Virus record (IMG/VR): IMGVR_UViG_3300010885_020237
Coordinates: 1-64,000 of that record
Origin: a virus
Length of the DNA stretch: 64,000 nt
Reading direction: 5' to 3' (one strand)
Part shown: in pieces, positions 23,784 through 32,217 of the stretch
How the letters are laid out: the number at the start of each line of letters is the position of its first letter
Position numbering within the stretch: position 1 is the first letter of the stretch
Notes under the pieces: model-generated
Seen by the model: only the letters and a program-made list of their open reading frames with translations
The model's database searches: none
What the model was told of the DNA's origin: nothing
Position numbers and translations under genes: made by a program

Positions 23784-24335
23784 TTACTTATGCTTCTTTT
23801 TGACTATTCGCTTCTTTGTATTCTTTTTATGTGATACTTTGCGAATGCTACTTTTAGGTTCTACTTCATCTAAGTTCAGTTGCTTTATTATTGCTTTAAG
23901 TTGATTGCTATAACTTTTACCCATTTCAGAGTATATTTGATCTACGAATGTATAATACTCATCTTCAGATTTAATATTTAGTACATCATTTCTAACAGAT
24001 AACATCAAGTAATAATCTATTATACTAAGTTCCCATTTTTGATAGTGCGCGTATCCATTTATTGATGAATCTGATGTTGTCACTCTAGTATTAGGGGACT
24101 TCATTCCAAAGATATTATTATTAACTTTGAAATTTTTAGATTGAAACCACCCAGTTTCTAATATGCCTTGAGCTATGACAATCTTTTTATATTTAAAAGG
24201 CAATGTGTATACTGCGCTTATAAGCTTATTAACTGTAATACTATCGTCTTTTTGTTTTGTTGGTATTCTTGTTGATCCAACTGATAGGTTAGTACTAATT
24301 ACTATTAGAAGTAGTATGATGCTTATTATCTTCAT
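23784..24335 (-). CDS. glucosaminidase-type endolysin
   Basis: I use the ATG at 24335, one base after the upstream stop, which starts a clear signal peptide (MKIISIILLLIVISTNLSVG). The body has IVIAQGILETGWFQSKNF and NNIFGMKS, matching the catalytic region of FlgJ-like N-acetylglucosaminidases (GH73), with the ILETGW glutamate as likely acid. A lysine-rich tail (KKNTKKRIVKKKHK) may bind the cell wall. A signal peptide suggests Sec-dependent export. Confidence 0.8.
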   Translation of the reverse strand: MKIISIILLLIVISTNLSVGSTRIPTKQKDDSITVNKLISAVYTLPFKYKKIVIAQGILETGWFQSKNFKVNNNIFGMKSPNTRVTTSDSSINGYAHYQKWELSIIDYYLMLSVRNDVLNIKSEDEYYTFVDQIYSEMGKSYSNQLKAIIKQLNLDEVEPKSSIRKVSHKKNTKKRIVKKKHK

Positions 24336-24336
24336 T

Positions 24337-24588
24337 CTATTCAGTTTCATGTTCAAAATACTGTTCAAATTCTTTTGCTACTTTTGGATTAACTTCTTTT
24401 AAATGCTCTTGTGTTAATTCATATCGTCCTAATTCTGCATTAAGATTAAATAGCGAATCATGCATAGACTCATTTAATTCTGAGGCTTGCTTTTTTAATT
24501 GTGTGATTTGATTACGTTGATCATTAATTGTGTATAATAATAATCCAGCTGCTACTAAGCTTAATAAGCCATTAATGTAATTTTTCAT
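24337..24588 (-). CDS. small membrane protein with coiled coil
   Basis: An 83-residue protein with one membrane span near residues 6-21 (NGLLSLVAAGLLLYTI) and a coiled coil (RNQITQLKKQASELNESM). It is directly upstream of the endolysin gene, overlapping none of it when the 24335 start is used. The topology is Rz-like, but a second, better spanin pair exists at 19600-20256, so its role in lysis is uncertain. Confidence 0.6.
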   Translation of the reverse strand: MKNYINGLLSLVAAGLLLYTINDQRNQITQLKKQASELNESMHDSLFNLNAELGRYELTQEHLKEVNPKVAKEFEQYFEHETE

Positions 24589-24604
24589 AGTATTTTTTAT
24601 TTAA

Positions 24605-25192
24605 TTAATCCCACCAATTGGCAGATTTTTGTTTAAGTATTTCAAATATTAAATTGCGACATCTTGTTTCATTGTATATACTAACTCTCGTAGAGATATG
24701 ATCAGAGTCATATTTTTCATTTCTATATTTCTTAAGAATTTTTCTTGTAGCAGATGGATATAAGTCCAAATATAGATCTAAATGATCTTCTACTATATTC
24801 ATATTCCATTCTCTTGATCCATATTGATCAGGTTCACTAAAGCTATCTTCTATTTTACAATAGTCATATTTTTCTAAACTATAATAGCTATGAAGTTCTC
24901 TTTCTATTAGATTAAGAACCACTGTCATCCAAAAATTGTCATTATCGATATTAGTGTGTCTATTAGCATTTACTAATTCTGCTCTTTGATGTTCAATCTT
25001 TTTCTGTAAAATAATAAGAATGAAAGCATCATCCCAATCTTTGTCATTATAAAGAGTTGGAATCCACCGAATAATATTCCAAACACCTTGGAAAAAATAT
25101 CTAATTCTCCAGTGAACATATTTTCCCCATTTAAATCTAGTGTTGTCCCATGCAGAATCTTTGGGCACAATTAATTTATTGTACTTTTTCAT
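24605..25192 (-). CDS. conserved phage-type hypothetical protein
   Basis: A 195-residue, aromatic-rich, probably soluble protein. The pattern RFKWGKYVHWRIRYFFQGVW followed by DWDDAFILIILQKKIEHQ resembles a family often found uncharacterised in large phages. No catalytic motif is seen. It overlaps the upstream gene by 17 bases, indicating co-translation. Confidence 0.6.
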   Translation of the reverse strand: MKKYNKLIVPKDSAWDNTRFKWGKYVHWRIRYFFQGVWNIIRWIPTLYNDKDWDDAFILIILQKKIEHQRAELVNANRHTNIDNDNFWMTVVLNLIERELHSYYSLEKYDYCKIEDSFSEPDQYGSREWNMNIVEDHLDLYLDLYPSATRKILKKYRNEKYDSDHISTRVSIYNETRCRNLIFEILKQKSANWWD

Positions 25193-25637
25193 CTTTCTTT
25201 AGTTTTTTAACATGATCATATAGGTCTAACAGAGTTCCATCGAAGTTTTCCATTATGCTGGTCAGCTCTTCTCTTTGTACATTGAATGTTTTACGGAAGT
25301 CAGAATAAATCTTAGCCATGAGCTCCTTTTCATTCTTCTGATAATCTTCGTTTAATCTTCTAGCTCGCTCTAAACAAAGACCAGCAATTTCATGTCTTTC
25401 ATCAGGATGTTTAATACCCACAAGTTTATCTTTCATTAAATAAAACTCGTGTTCCATTTGATATAAATAATCAGATGGATCGTAATCACCGTGTTTAATC
25501 TTTTCGTAAAGTGGAGTTTTTTTATCTAATTCTTTTCGAGTCTCGTATCTACGCCACCAATAATATTTATTGTATTTGGTTGGGTTTAAACATTGTAATT
25601 GTGACTCGATAAATGATCTATCGCAGAATGCTTGCAT
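25176..25637 (-). CDS. hypothetical protein
   Basis: A 153-residue, charged, helical protein with a Trp/Tyr-rich segment (KYNKYYWWRRYETRK) near residue 22. No family is recognised. It is the first gene after a strong promoter-like element (25655-25682) and starts the lysis-region operon, with the downstream gene overlapping it. Confidence 0.6.
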   Translation of the reverse strand: MQAFCDRSFIESQLQCLNPTKYNKYYWWRRYETRKELDKKTPLYEKIKHGDYDPSDYLYQMEHEFYLMKDKLVGIKHPDERHEIAGLCLERARRLNEDYQKNEKELMAKIYSDFRKTFNVQREELTSIMENFDGTLLDLYDHVKKLKKDEKVQ

Positions 25638-25654
25638 AACTTTTATTTATAGAT

Positions 25655-25682
25655 CAAATATACCCCTTATTATTGACTATAG
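25655..25682 (-). promoter_or_regulatory. TCAATA-N8-TATATTTG promoter-like element
   Basis: The minus strand reads CCTATAGTCAATA, eight bases ending AAGGGG, then TATATTTG, 17 bases before the ATG at 25637. The last box is a full match to TAnnTTTG. The whole block is shared with 18042-18070. Confidence 0.6.
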
Positions 25683-25687
25683 GAAAT

Positions 25688-26329
25688 TTAAAATTCGAGT
25701 AGACTGTAATGTCTTGGATACACATGTAAATTAGTGATAGCCCAGTGCATTTGTCCTATTTCATAACCAGTTTCTAGTGATACTTTTTCCATTAGCTTTG
25801 CGAATGTATATTGATCATTTGAGAAACCAAATACTAAGTCTATTGATCTTGCGAATACTGTTAGATGCAATCGATTATCTTTAACATAGAAATTAAGCAC
25901 ATCATTACATGGAGTATCGTATTTGTATCTGTCTAATTCGTGTAGTATATAATGAACCACAATTGCTTTACGGGTTTCTGGATTGGATTTTAAATCTTGA
26001 ATGACTCTTTTTAGTTGATCATTATAGTTCCAAAAATAGCCATAATTTGAATTGACTTCTGTTGTACCAGGTACCATCATCTGTTTCCAGATCTTTGCTT
26101 TCTCTCCAATCTCTTTAGCGTCTCTATCTCCTTTAAGATACCAGTCCCATTCAAAGTCAGCGTAATCTAAATTAAACTTTCTTTCAGGAGTTGTGATAAT
26201 CTTATCTTCAGGATACAATAGAGTAAATGATTCATTGAAGATCGCTTTAGTACCTGCGTAATCTTCTCCTTCTGTCATTATCTTTTCATAGATAGCTTCA
26301 AATGCATAAGTTGCGTTATTGTACTTCAT
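25688..26329 (-). CDS. thymidylate synthase-family protein, probable hydroxymethylase
   Basis: A 213-residue protein of the ThyA fold. The nucleophile is Cys141 in DTPCND, and RSIDLVFGFSND (161-172) is the phosphate and base-binding motif. Position 172, where thymidylate synthase has asparagine, is aspartate, the residue found in dCMP hydroxymethylase of T4. Family members methylate dUMP or hydroxymethylate dCMP or dUMP using folate. It is short compared with ThyA (264) and T4 gp42 (246). It is followed upstream by dCMP deaminase and dUTPase genes with small overlaps. Confidence 0.8.
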   Translation of the reverse strand: MKYNNATYAFEAIYEKIMTEGEDYAGTKAIFNESFTLLYPEDKIITTPERKFNLDYADFEWDWYLKGDRDAKEIGEKAKIWKQMMVPGTTEVNSNYGYFWNYNDQLKRVIQDLKSNPETRKAIVVHYILHELDRYKYDTPCNDVLNFYVKDNRLHLTVFARSIDLVFGFSNDQYTFAKLMEKVSLETGYEIGQMHWAITNLHVYPRHYSLLEF

Positions 26330-26888
26330 ACTTTTCTACTTTAATAAATTGTTTTAAAAATTCTACACTACCGTTATCTCGATAGAATAGGTCTAAATAT
26401 ACTACTCTTTTTACACCTGATTGTAAAATAAGTTTCGCGCAATCTTTGCATGGGGAAAGAGTTAAATACATAGTAGTGCCATCAGTAGATAAGCCCATTT
26501 TTGCGGCTTTAAGAATACAATTAGATTCTGCGTGCAATACTTCTGATTTAGATACTAATTTAAATCTTCCATCATTATCTTCAAAAGGATACATAGCTAA
26601 TATAGTCTCATGATCGATCCATCCTCCCTCAGTTCCATTCGCATATAACTTATCTTCGCAGCAATTTTCCATTCCGCTTGGAGTTCCATTATAACCAAAA
26701 CTAATCACATTACCGGACTTTACCAAAACTGCACCAACTTTAGCTCTAGTGCAGTATGATAATGTTCCAATTTGTTTTGCTATCTCAATAAAAACTTTAT
26801 CAAGCTTATCTTGTTTCTTTCTCCTAATGAGTGCCGGTGCTTCCAAATCCACCTGATCCTCTTTGGGTATTTCTTGATTGTAATTCAT
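26316..26888 (-). CDS. dCMP deaminase
   Basis: A 190-residue zinc-dependent deaminase converting dCMP to dUMP. VLHAESNCIL has the zinc histidine and catalytic glutamate (HAE) and SPCKDCAK gives the two zinc cysteines; SYCTRAKVGAVLV and GYNGTPSGMENC are family motifs. About 27 residues precede the core and lie in the 65-base overlap with dUTPase; an internal TTG start is possible. Together with dUTPase it raises the dUMP pool. Confidence 0.93.
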   Translation of the reverse strand: MNYNQEIPKEDQVDLEAPALIRRKKQDKLDKVFIEIAKQIGTLSYCTRAKVGAVLVKSGNVISFGYNGTPSGMENCCEDKLYANGTEGGWIDHETILAMYPFEDNDGRFKLVSKSEVLHAESNCILKAAKMGLSTDGTTMYLTLSPCKDCAKLILQSGVKRVVYLDLFYRDNGSVEFLKQFIKVEKYEVQ

Positions 26889-27255
26889 CTACTAATTCTA
26901 TATTTTCGTAACTAACTGGTATTAACACTAATTGAATTAACTTCATGCCTGGTTCGATCTTTACAGTTCCATGAGTAATCTTAGTAACATGTAAATGAAT
27001 TTCGCCTTCATAATCTTCATCTACTACTTGAGCACCTACTTGTAATCCTAATTTTGTAGCTACGCCGCTTTTATTTAAAGCTAACCACATATATCCAGTA
27101 GGAATGCTAGCTTTTATTCCAGATGGAACTAATACGCTATCTCCAATACCTATAATTTTCGTAGTAAAATCTTCGGGCACATAAAAATCTATACCTGCTG
27201 ATTCAGGAGTTCCTCTGTTTGGAGTTTTAACCTCTCTTACTTTTTGTATTTTCAT
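26824..27255 (-). CDS. dUTPase
   Basis: A 143-residue trimeric-type dUTP pyrophosphatase making dUMP. Motifs in order: SAGIDFYV (1), NKSGVATKLGL (2), GAQVVDEDYEGEI (3), PGMKLIQLVLIPV (4) and RGSGGFGSTG (5). All five motifs are present. It prevents uracil incorporation and supplies dUMP. Confidence 0.95.
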   Translation of the reverse strand: MKIQKVREVKTPNRGTPESAGIDFYVPEDFTTKIIGIGDSVLVPSGIKASIPTGYMWLALNKSGVATKLGLQVGAQVVDEDYEGEIHLHVTKITHGTVKIEPGMKLIQLVLIPVSYENIELVDELQSRNTQRGSGGFGSTGTH

Positions 27256-27264
27256 CTTTATTTT

Positions 27265-27573
27265 TTAATTACTACTGGTGTTACCTCTGGCGGTATTAAA
27301 TTCGCGATCGGCAAACATATTCTTATATTCATTTAATGCAGCCATATAAGCCACCGCGTCTAATAGATTGTCTTCTTTGTGATTATAAGACTGTCTGGAC
27401 AGCTTCAATGCAATCATACAATTAAACATATCAGCCGTAGTAATTTCTTTCCTAGACATAAGGGATGCTATTTTGGCTGATTCCATCATACCTTCTATGA
27501 ATGGTCCATATTGCCTTTCTTTTTCTTCATTACGCTCGAAAACTATTTCGTTTGCTTTTGTTAAGATATTCAT
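27265..27573 (-). CDS. DUF6378/MazG-like protein
   Basis: A 102-residue helical protein. ERQYGPFIEGM, TTADMFNCMIALKLSRQ and HKEDNLLDAVAYMAAL match the phage DUF6378 pattern, related in fold to MazG-type nucleotide pyrophosphohydrolases, where E/D residues on helices bind magnesium. It is nine bases upstream of dUTPase, so it is probably part of nucleotide pool control. The enzymatic activity is inferred. Confidence 0.75.
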   Translation of the reverse strand: MNILTKANEIVFERNEEKERQYGPFIEGMMESAKIASLMSRKEITTADMFNCMIALKLSRQSYNHKEDNLLDAVAYMAALNEYKNMFADREFNTARGNTSSN

Positions 27574-27622
27574 ATTTTATTTTTATTATACTAATATACT
27601 GATTCTTTGCTTACAATATCAA

Positions 27623-28510
27623 TTAATCTTTGTAGTAGGCTTTAAAGTCTCTAAAATCACCCCACTCGCGACTTGAATCTATATCACTAGCTTTTAAACT
27701 TGATTTAGGCATATTTCTTGCTACGTTCCAAAACCAATCTCCTTCTTTTCCGTGCTGTTTCATAATTTCCCATCCTTTGGCATCGTAAGTCTGAATACAG
27801 TCAAATGGAGGCGTAATTCTAGCGGGTTTTAAAAATGCTTTATCGTAAGTATAAAACTTAGCTCTACCTAATTCACCGTCTTGGATATTTCTAGCAACGG
27901 CAACTGCGTTGAATTGCGTTTTTGGTAATGCTATTTGCAGTGTTCTACTTAATACTCCAGTAGAAAATACACTCCACATCGTATTAATATCTAGATCTTT
28001 TAAAGCATCGTAAAATATTCTTACTCCACCAGCTACTACAGATTCGTGTTTAAGTCCAAATGGTAGATATTTTGCGCCTACTCTTTCTGCGAATTGTTCT
28101 GCCCATATATTAGCTGTTGGCATCGCTGGGATTTTTACAAAAAGAGGAATTCCTCCATATTCTATTGCAGTTAGTTGATGTTCTGATGCTTCTTTAGATG
28201 CTGGCATAACTAAATATAGTTTCTTATTGTATTTTCTTGCCAAGTGACATAGAGAGAAAGGGGCGAATCCAGTTCTTGGCGCTACGTATACCATTGCGTC
28301 CTCTTTTACTTGAGATATAAAAAAGTCGGCCATTTTAGCTTTACTTCCGTAAGTATCTACACCGTCATCGATTATATTAAATCCATCAATAACTTTTTTT
28401 GTAAATTTAAAATCGTGTTTATAGTCTTTAGTCATCTCTAAATAGTAATCTAAATTTCTACCATTTGAGAGATCTAAATTAGAGGTATCAGTTGCTTTAT
28501 TTAAATACAT
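27623..28510 (-). CDS. PLP fold type II-like enzyme
   Basis: A 295-residue protein resembling the serine/threonine dehydratase and ACC-deaminase fold. GSKAKMADFF near residue 55 may contain the PLP lysine; APRTGFAPFSLCHLARKY..LYLVMPASKEASEHQLTAIEYGG matches the helix and strand order of this fold, and FSTGVLSRTL could bind phosphate. It shares the one-base junction ATG/TAA with the SGNH-like gene. PLP enzymes occur in phage DNA-base hypermodification, which suggests but does not prove such a role. Confidence 0.6.
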   Translation of the reverse strand: MYLNKATDTSNLDLSNGRNLDYYLEMTKDYKHDFKFTKKVIDGFNIIDDGVDTYGSKAKMADFFISQVKEDAMVYVAPRTGFAPFSLCHLARKYNKKLYLVMPASKEASEHQLTAIEYGGIPLFVKIPAMPTANIWAEQFAERVGAKYLPFGLKHESVVAGGVRIFYDALKDLDINTMWSVFSTGVLSRTLQIALPKTQFNAVAVARNIQDGELGRAKFYTYDKAFLKPARITPPFDCIQTYDAKGWEIMKQHGKEGDWFWNVARNMPKSSLKASDIDSSREWGDFRDFKAYYKD

Positions 28511-29445
28511 TATAATATTTCATTTAAGAATGGATAATATTTTGGGCGTAAGTGAACTGACTGTTTCATTTCTAAAATATCTAACATTTTAGTGCCATCT
28601 TCATCAATCCATTCTTCTGGCCATTGAATAGTCTTTAGTCCTGATTCATTCATTATTTTATTTGCAATTTCTCTTACTTCCATTCTTTCAGCTCTGGTTC
28701 CAAAGAATTTCTGTTTCTTATAGAGTCCAGTTCCAGGAATTTTTCTACTCTCGTGTTCTACTGGAAGTAGATTAACTAAGGTCGCATCTTTTAATTGCTT
28801 CGCAAACTCTACGTATCTTGTAAATAGATCTATAGTTGCCGCTTTTGGATCAGGCTGTCTCATTAAATGAAAACGTAAATCGATATTACCAAAATATAAA
28901 GTAACTTCATCAAATTTACTATTAATCTGTTCTACTGATTCTCTTTTCAAGAATCCATGTAAAGTTCTACCTGCAGTAAAATCTAAAGTATGTTCAGGTT
29001 TCCATACGGATAACGCGTGTGAATCGCCAATAATTGCTTTTCTACTTACTAATCCATGAGATAAAAACGTATTATACCAAGGGATATGATTAACGTCTGG
29101 ATATTGCACATCTGGGATCTTTAGTCTTTGATTGAATTTGTTAAAATCAAATAGACAATCTGACTGTCTTAACTCTCCTTTAAAATCTGAAATTGCTTTC
29201 ATCTTTTCATAGTGGATGGGTTGTGGACCACCAGGAACATTAAAAGATCCAGCAACAAAATTAACTCCTTCACATATATAAAGCAGATCGTAATTCCCCC
29301 ACATCGCCGGCGGAGGATTTACGTCTACAGTATCGTGAGGATGATTATTCCATAACATTCTTGTGGCGATTAGTCCATACCCTCCTCCTTGAGAATTAAG
29401 AGTGGAACCCACATTTCCCATTATCGATATTAATCCTACTAACAT
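28510..29445 (-). CDS. SGNH hydrolase-like protein
   Basis: A 311-residue protein. IIGDSHALS near residue 140 resembles block I (GDS) of SGNH/GDSL hydrolases, LYFGNIDLRFH near residue 183 the GxND block, and SVHLRPKYYPF near the C-terminus a D/H block. The N-terminus GNVGSTLNSQGGGYGL is glycine-rich. Family members are esterases or acyl-sugar hydrolases. It is coupled to the PLP-type gene; the pair may act on one pathway. Confidence 0.6.
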   Translation of the reverse strand: MLVGLISIMGNVGSTLNSQGGGYGLIATRMLWNNHPHDTVDVNPPPAMWGNYDLLYICEGVNFVAGSFNVPGGPQPIHYEKMKAISDFKGELRQSDCLFDFNKFNQRLKIPDVQYPDVNHIPWYNTFLSHGLVSRKAIIGDSHALSVWKPEHTLDFTAGRTLHGFLKRESVEQINSKFDEVTLYFGNIDLRFHLMRQPDPKAATIDLFTRYVEFAKQLKDATLVNLLPVEHESRKIPGTGLYKKQKFFGTRAERMEVREIANKIMNESGLKTIQWPEEWIDEDGTKMLDILEMKQSVHLRPKYYPFLNEIL

Positions 29446-29471
29446 AAACTTTATTTTTATTTATTTTTAAA

Positions 29472-31115
29472 TTACATTCCCATCATTCCAGCCATTGGAT
29501 CTGCTGCTGCTTCGCTTTTATCTTTCTTTTCAAAGATAACTGATTCAGTTGTCAATATTGTTCCTGCTACAGAGGCTGCGTTCTTTAATGCAGTAATAAC
29601 CACTTTAGTTGGATCAATTAAACCTTCTTCAATAGCATCAACTACTTTACCTGCTTTAGCATCGTAAGTAGCATCAGGATTTGGAGAAGTCATTATTTCT
29701 TGAGCAATCTCGTACCAATTTTCAATACCAGAATTAGAAAGAATTTTCTTAAATGGAGCTTCGGCAGCTTTAATAATAATGTTGTATGCGATATCTTCAG
29801 CGCCAACTCTGTTATTACTCTTTAATTTTTGAGCTGCTCTATATAAAGCTATTCCACCTCCTGGTACAATACCATCAGCTAATGCTGCTTTTGTTGCATA
29901 TAAAGCATCTTCAACTCGGTCTTTCTTTTCTTTGATTTCAATATCAGAATTTCCTCCTACATTAATGATAGCAACTCCGCCGATTAATTTACCAAGTCTT
30001 TCTTGTAACTTTTCTTTTTCGTAGAAAGAAGTGGCTTTTTCAATCTGTTCTTTGATTTCTTCAGCTCTTTTTTCAATTGCTTCTTGATCCCCTTTACCAT
30101 CTACAATTGTAGTCTCTTCTTTAGATACTGTAGCCATTCTAGCGGTACCTAAAAACTGAGCCAATTGCGTAGGAACTAATTTATCTAATTTGTGTCCTTT
30201 GTCTTTTGAAATTACTTGACCTCCAGTAAGAATTGCAATATCTTCTAAGATTAAGGTTTTTCTTTCTCCGAAGTCTGGTGCTTTAACAGCTACAACTTGA
30301 ACGATACCTCTCATCTTATTAACAATAAGAGTAGCTAATGCTTCATCTCCAAAATCTTCAGCGATGATTAGTAAAGGCTTGCTTTCTGAATTGGCTTTAG
30401 TTAAAACTTGCAGTAATTCTTGAGCAGTAGAGATTCTACCGTCGTATAACATTACATAAGGATTCTCTAATCCAGCTTGCATCGTTGTGTTGTTGGTTAC
30501 AAAATAAGGAGATTTATATCCTCTATCGAATTGCATACCTTCAACAATTTCTAAACTGGTTTCTCCTGTTTTAGATTCTTCAATGGTTACTACACCTTCA
30601 CGACCAACTTTTTCAATAGCAGTTGCAATTAAGTTACCAATCTCTTCATCGTTATTTCCAGAGATGGTTGCTACTTGCTTGATTTGAGCTTGAGAAGATA
30701 CATCTTCTGATTTGCTTTTAACCTCTTTAATAATCTCTTCTACTGCTTCATCGATAGCAATTTTAATTTCTACAGCGTTAGTACCTTGACGAATGTTTTT
30801 TAAACCTTCTTCAACGATAGCAGTTGCTAATAGAGTAGAAGTGGTAGTTCCATCACCTGCTTCATTAGCAGATTTGATACTTACTTCTTTTACAAGTTGT
30901 GCACCTAAATCTTCGATATCGTCTTCCAATTTATGAAATGCTTTTGCAACTGTAACTCCATCTTTAGTAACTTTTACTTCTCCGCTTTGTTCTTTGATTA
31001 GAACTGTTCTACCACCTGGTCCTAATGTAGAGGATACAGATTGATTTAATTTTTGAATTCCTAATAATAACTTTTCTTTTAAGTCAGTACCGAATGCGTT
31101 TTGCGTTGTACTCAT
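29472..31115 (-). CDS. groEL: GroEL chaperonin
   Basis: A 547-residue, full-length group I chaperonin that folds proteins in an ATP-driven double ring. [32 protein letters not shown] (ATP site) and the C-terminal tail MAGMMGM are present. All regions line up with cellular GroEL, so it is probably active. It lies 14 bases after GroES. Most phages use host GroEL; encoding both partners suggests special capsid or tail folding needs. Confidence 0.97.
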   Translation of the reverse strand: MSTTQNAFGTDLKEKLLLGIQKLNQSVSSTLGPGGRTVLIKEQSGEVKVTKDGVTVAKAFHKLEDDIEDLGAQLVKEVSIKSANEAGDGTTTSTLLATAIVEEGLKNIRQGTNAVEIKIAIDEAVEEIIKEVKSKSEDVSSQAQIKQVATISGNNDEEIGNLIATAIEKVGREGVVTIEESKTGETSLEIVEGMQFDRGYKSPYFVTNNTTMQAGLENPYVMLYDGRISTAQELLQVLTKANSESKPLLIIAEDFGDEALATLIVNKMRGIVQVVAVKAPDFGERKTLILEDIAILTGGQVISKDKGHKLDKLVPTQLAQFLGTARMATVSKEETTIVDGKGDQEAIEKRAEEIKEQIEKATSFYEKEKLQERLGKLIGGVAIINVGGNSDIEIKEKKDRVEDALYATKAALADGIVPGGGIALYRAAQKLKSNNRVGAEDIAYNIIIKAAEAPFKKILSNSGIENWYEIAQEIMTSPNPDATYDAKAGKVVDAIEEGLIDPTKVVITALKNAASVAGTILTTESVIFEKKDKSEAAADPMAGMMGM

Positions 31116-31129
31116 AGTCTTTATTTAGT

Positions 31130-31423
31130 TTAGTTTACCACAGCTAATACGTCTGTGTCTTTTGTTAAGAAATAGTCTTCTCCTTCTATTGTGATTTTCA
31201 TTGAACCCATTTTAGGGATCAAAACTTTTTGTCCAACTTGTAAGCTAGATTCTACTTGTGTGTCTGTGTGCCAGTTATAGGTTTTACTTACTGCTACTAC
31301 TTCACCCATTTCAGGACGTTCTTTGCCCAAGTCAGGTAATACGATATTTCCATAGGTTTGTTCTTGTTCTTCGATTGGTTTCAAAACTAGAAAACCATTC
31401 ATCGGTTGTAATTTTTGACTCAT
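31130..31423 (-). CDS. groES: GroES co-chaperonin
   Basis: A 97-residue co-chaperonin that caps the GroEL ring. PMNGFLVLKPIEEQEQTYGNI includes the mobile loop, and VLIPKMGSMKITIEGEDYFL is the conserved core. It is directly upstream of groEL in the same operon, the usual bacterial order. Confidence 0.95.
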   Translation of the reverse strand: MSQKLQPMNGFLVLKPIEEQEQTYGNIVLPDLGKERPEMGEVVAVSKTYNWHTDTQVESSLQVGQKVLIPKMGSMKITIEGEDYFLTKDTDVLAVVN

Positions 31424-31432
31424 TTTTATTTT

Positions 31433-31639
31433 TTATGATTGTGGTAATAATTCTGTCTCTATTTCTAGTTCATGTATCTTTTCACAGAAATACATTAAGT
31501 TTTCTCGTTTGAATACATAATCGCTATAAAGTAATTCTTTAGCTAAATCAACATTCTTAATTGATTCCTCTTTAAACACTCGTTTAATTAGAAACAGATC
31601 TTCGTTTACTTTAATAAAGTTTTTACAGATTGAAAACAT
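31433..31639 (-). CDS. small hypothetical protein
   Basis: A 68-residue, charged, helical protein without recognised motif. It sits nine bases upstream of groES, between it and hsp20, so it is part of the chaperone operon. Confidence 0.55.
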   Translation of the reverse strand: MFSICKNFIKVNEDLFLIKRVFKEESIKNVDLAKELLYSDYVFKRENLMYFCEKIHELEIETELLPQS

Positions 31640-31664
31640 AACTTAGATACTTGGTAGGACTTAC

Positions 31665-32093
31665 TTAGTCTTTTAATAATTGTTTCGGTGTCTTGATTTG
31701 GATTTGTTTTACTGCCTGTCCTTCAGCTGTAGGAATAGTTAATATTAATAATCCTTTGTCTAACGAAGCTTCTAACTTATTTAGATCAAATTTAGGGGCA
31801 ATTTTCCATGTAAGGTTAAAAGAAGATCTTTTAATTCCTCTATAAATTGAGGTGTCTTGATTTTCGTACTCAGGTTTTTCATACGTAATACGTAGTTCGT
31901 CTCCTTCAACTAGGATACTGATATCAGACTTATTAATACCTACTGCGGCTACTTCAAATCGAATGCCGTCTTTTGTTTCGTAAATGTCTACTGGGTGTGT
32001 TACTTTCTGCGTTATTGCAGAGAAATGTGATTGTGCGTCAAATAGATCCTTCCATAATAGGTCAAACGTTGGATCAAATGTTCTAAATGTCAT
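31665..32093 (-). CDS. Hsp20 small heat-shock protein
   Basis: A 142-residue alpha-crystallin domain protein that binds unfolded proteins without ATP. VDIYETKDGIRFEVAAVG starts the domain, and ASLDKGLLILTIPT holds the conserved A-x-x-x-n-G-v-L and an I-x-I/V-type strand. The 5' leader is about 80 bases and can form two hairpins. Small heat-shock proteins occur in cyanophages and other large phages. Confidence 0.92.
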   Translation of the reverse strand: MTFRTFDPTFDLLWKDLFDAQSHFSAITQKVTHPVDIYETKDGIRFEVAAVGINKSDISILVEGDELRITYEKPEYENQDTSIYRGIKRSSFNLTWKIAPKFDLNKLEASLDKGLLILTIPTAEGQAVKQIQIKTPKQLLKD

Positions 32094-32108
32094 AATTTTA
32101 GTTTTTGT

Positions 32109-32126
32109 GTTCCCTCTTGGGTGAAC
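32109..32126 (-). promoter_or_regulatory. hairpin in the hsp20 leader
   Basis: GTTC..CCC and GGGAAC form a short stem in the leader. A second stem, TTGGT/ACCAA, lies just upstream of it. Confidence 0.35.
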
Positions 32127-32175
32127 GATTTAATAATTGGTTCATAACTAAAGGCCTACCAAGTACCTTATTTTC

Positions 32176-32184
32176 TATAAATAT
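32176..32184 (-). promoter_or_regulatory. ATATTTATA box
   Basis: The box, which reads TATATTTATA with its preceding base, lies 82 bases upstream of hsp20 and could start the chaperone operon. Confidence 0.45.
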
Positions 32185-32217
32185 ACAAACTTTATGTTTG
32201 ATAAAGAAATTTAAATT

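Larger units (their letters stand above)
31648..32165. repeat. 11-base inverted repeat flanking hsp20
   Basis: TACTTGGTAGG at 31648-31658 and its exact reverse complement CCTACCAAGTA at 32155-32165 flank the hsp20 gene. This could be an operator pair, a transcript structure or a trace of insertion. Confidence 0.6.
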
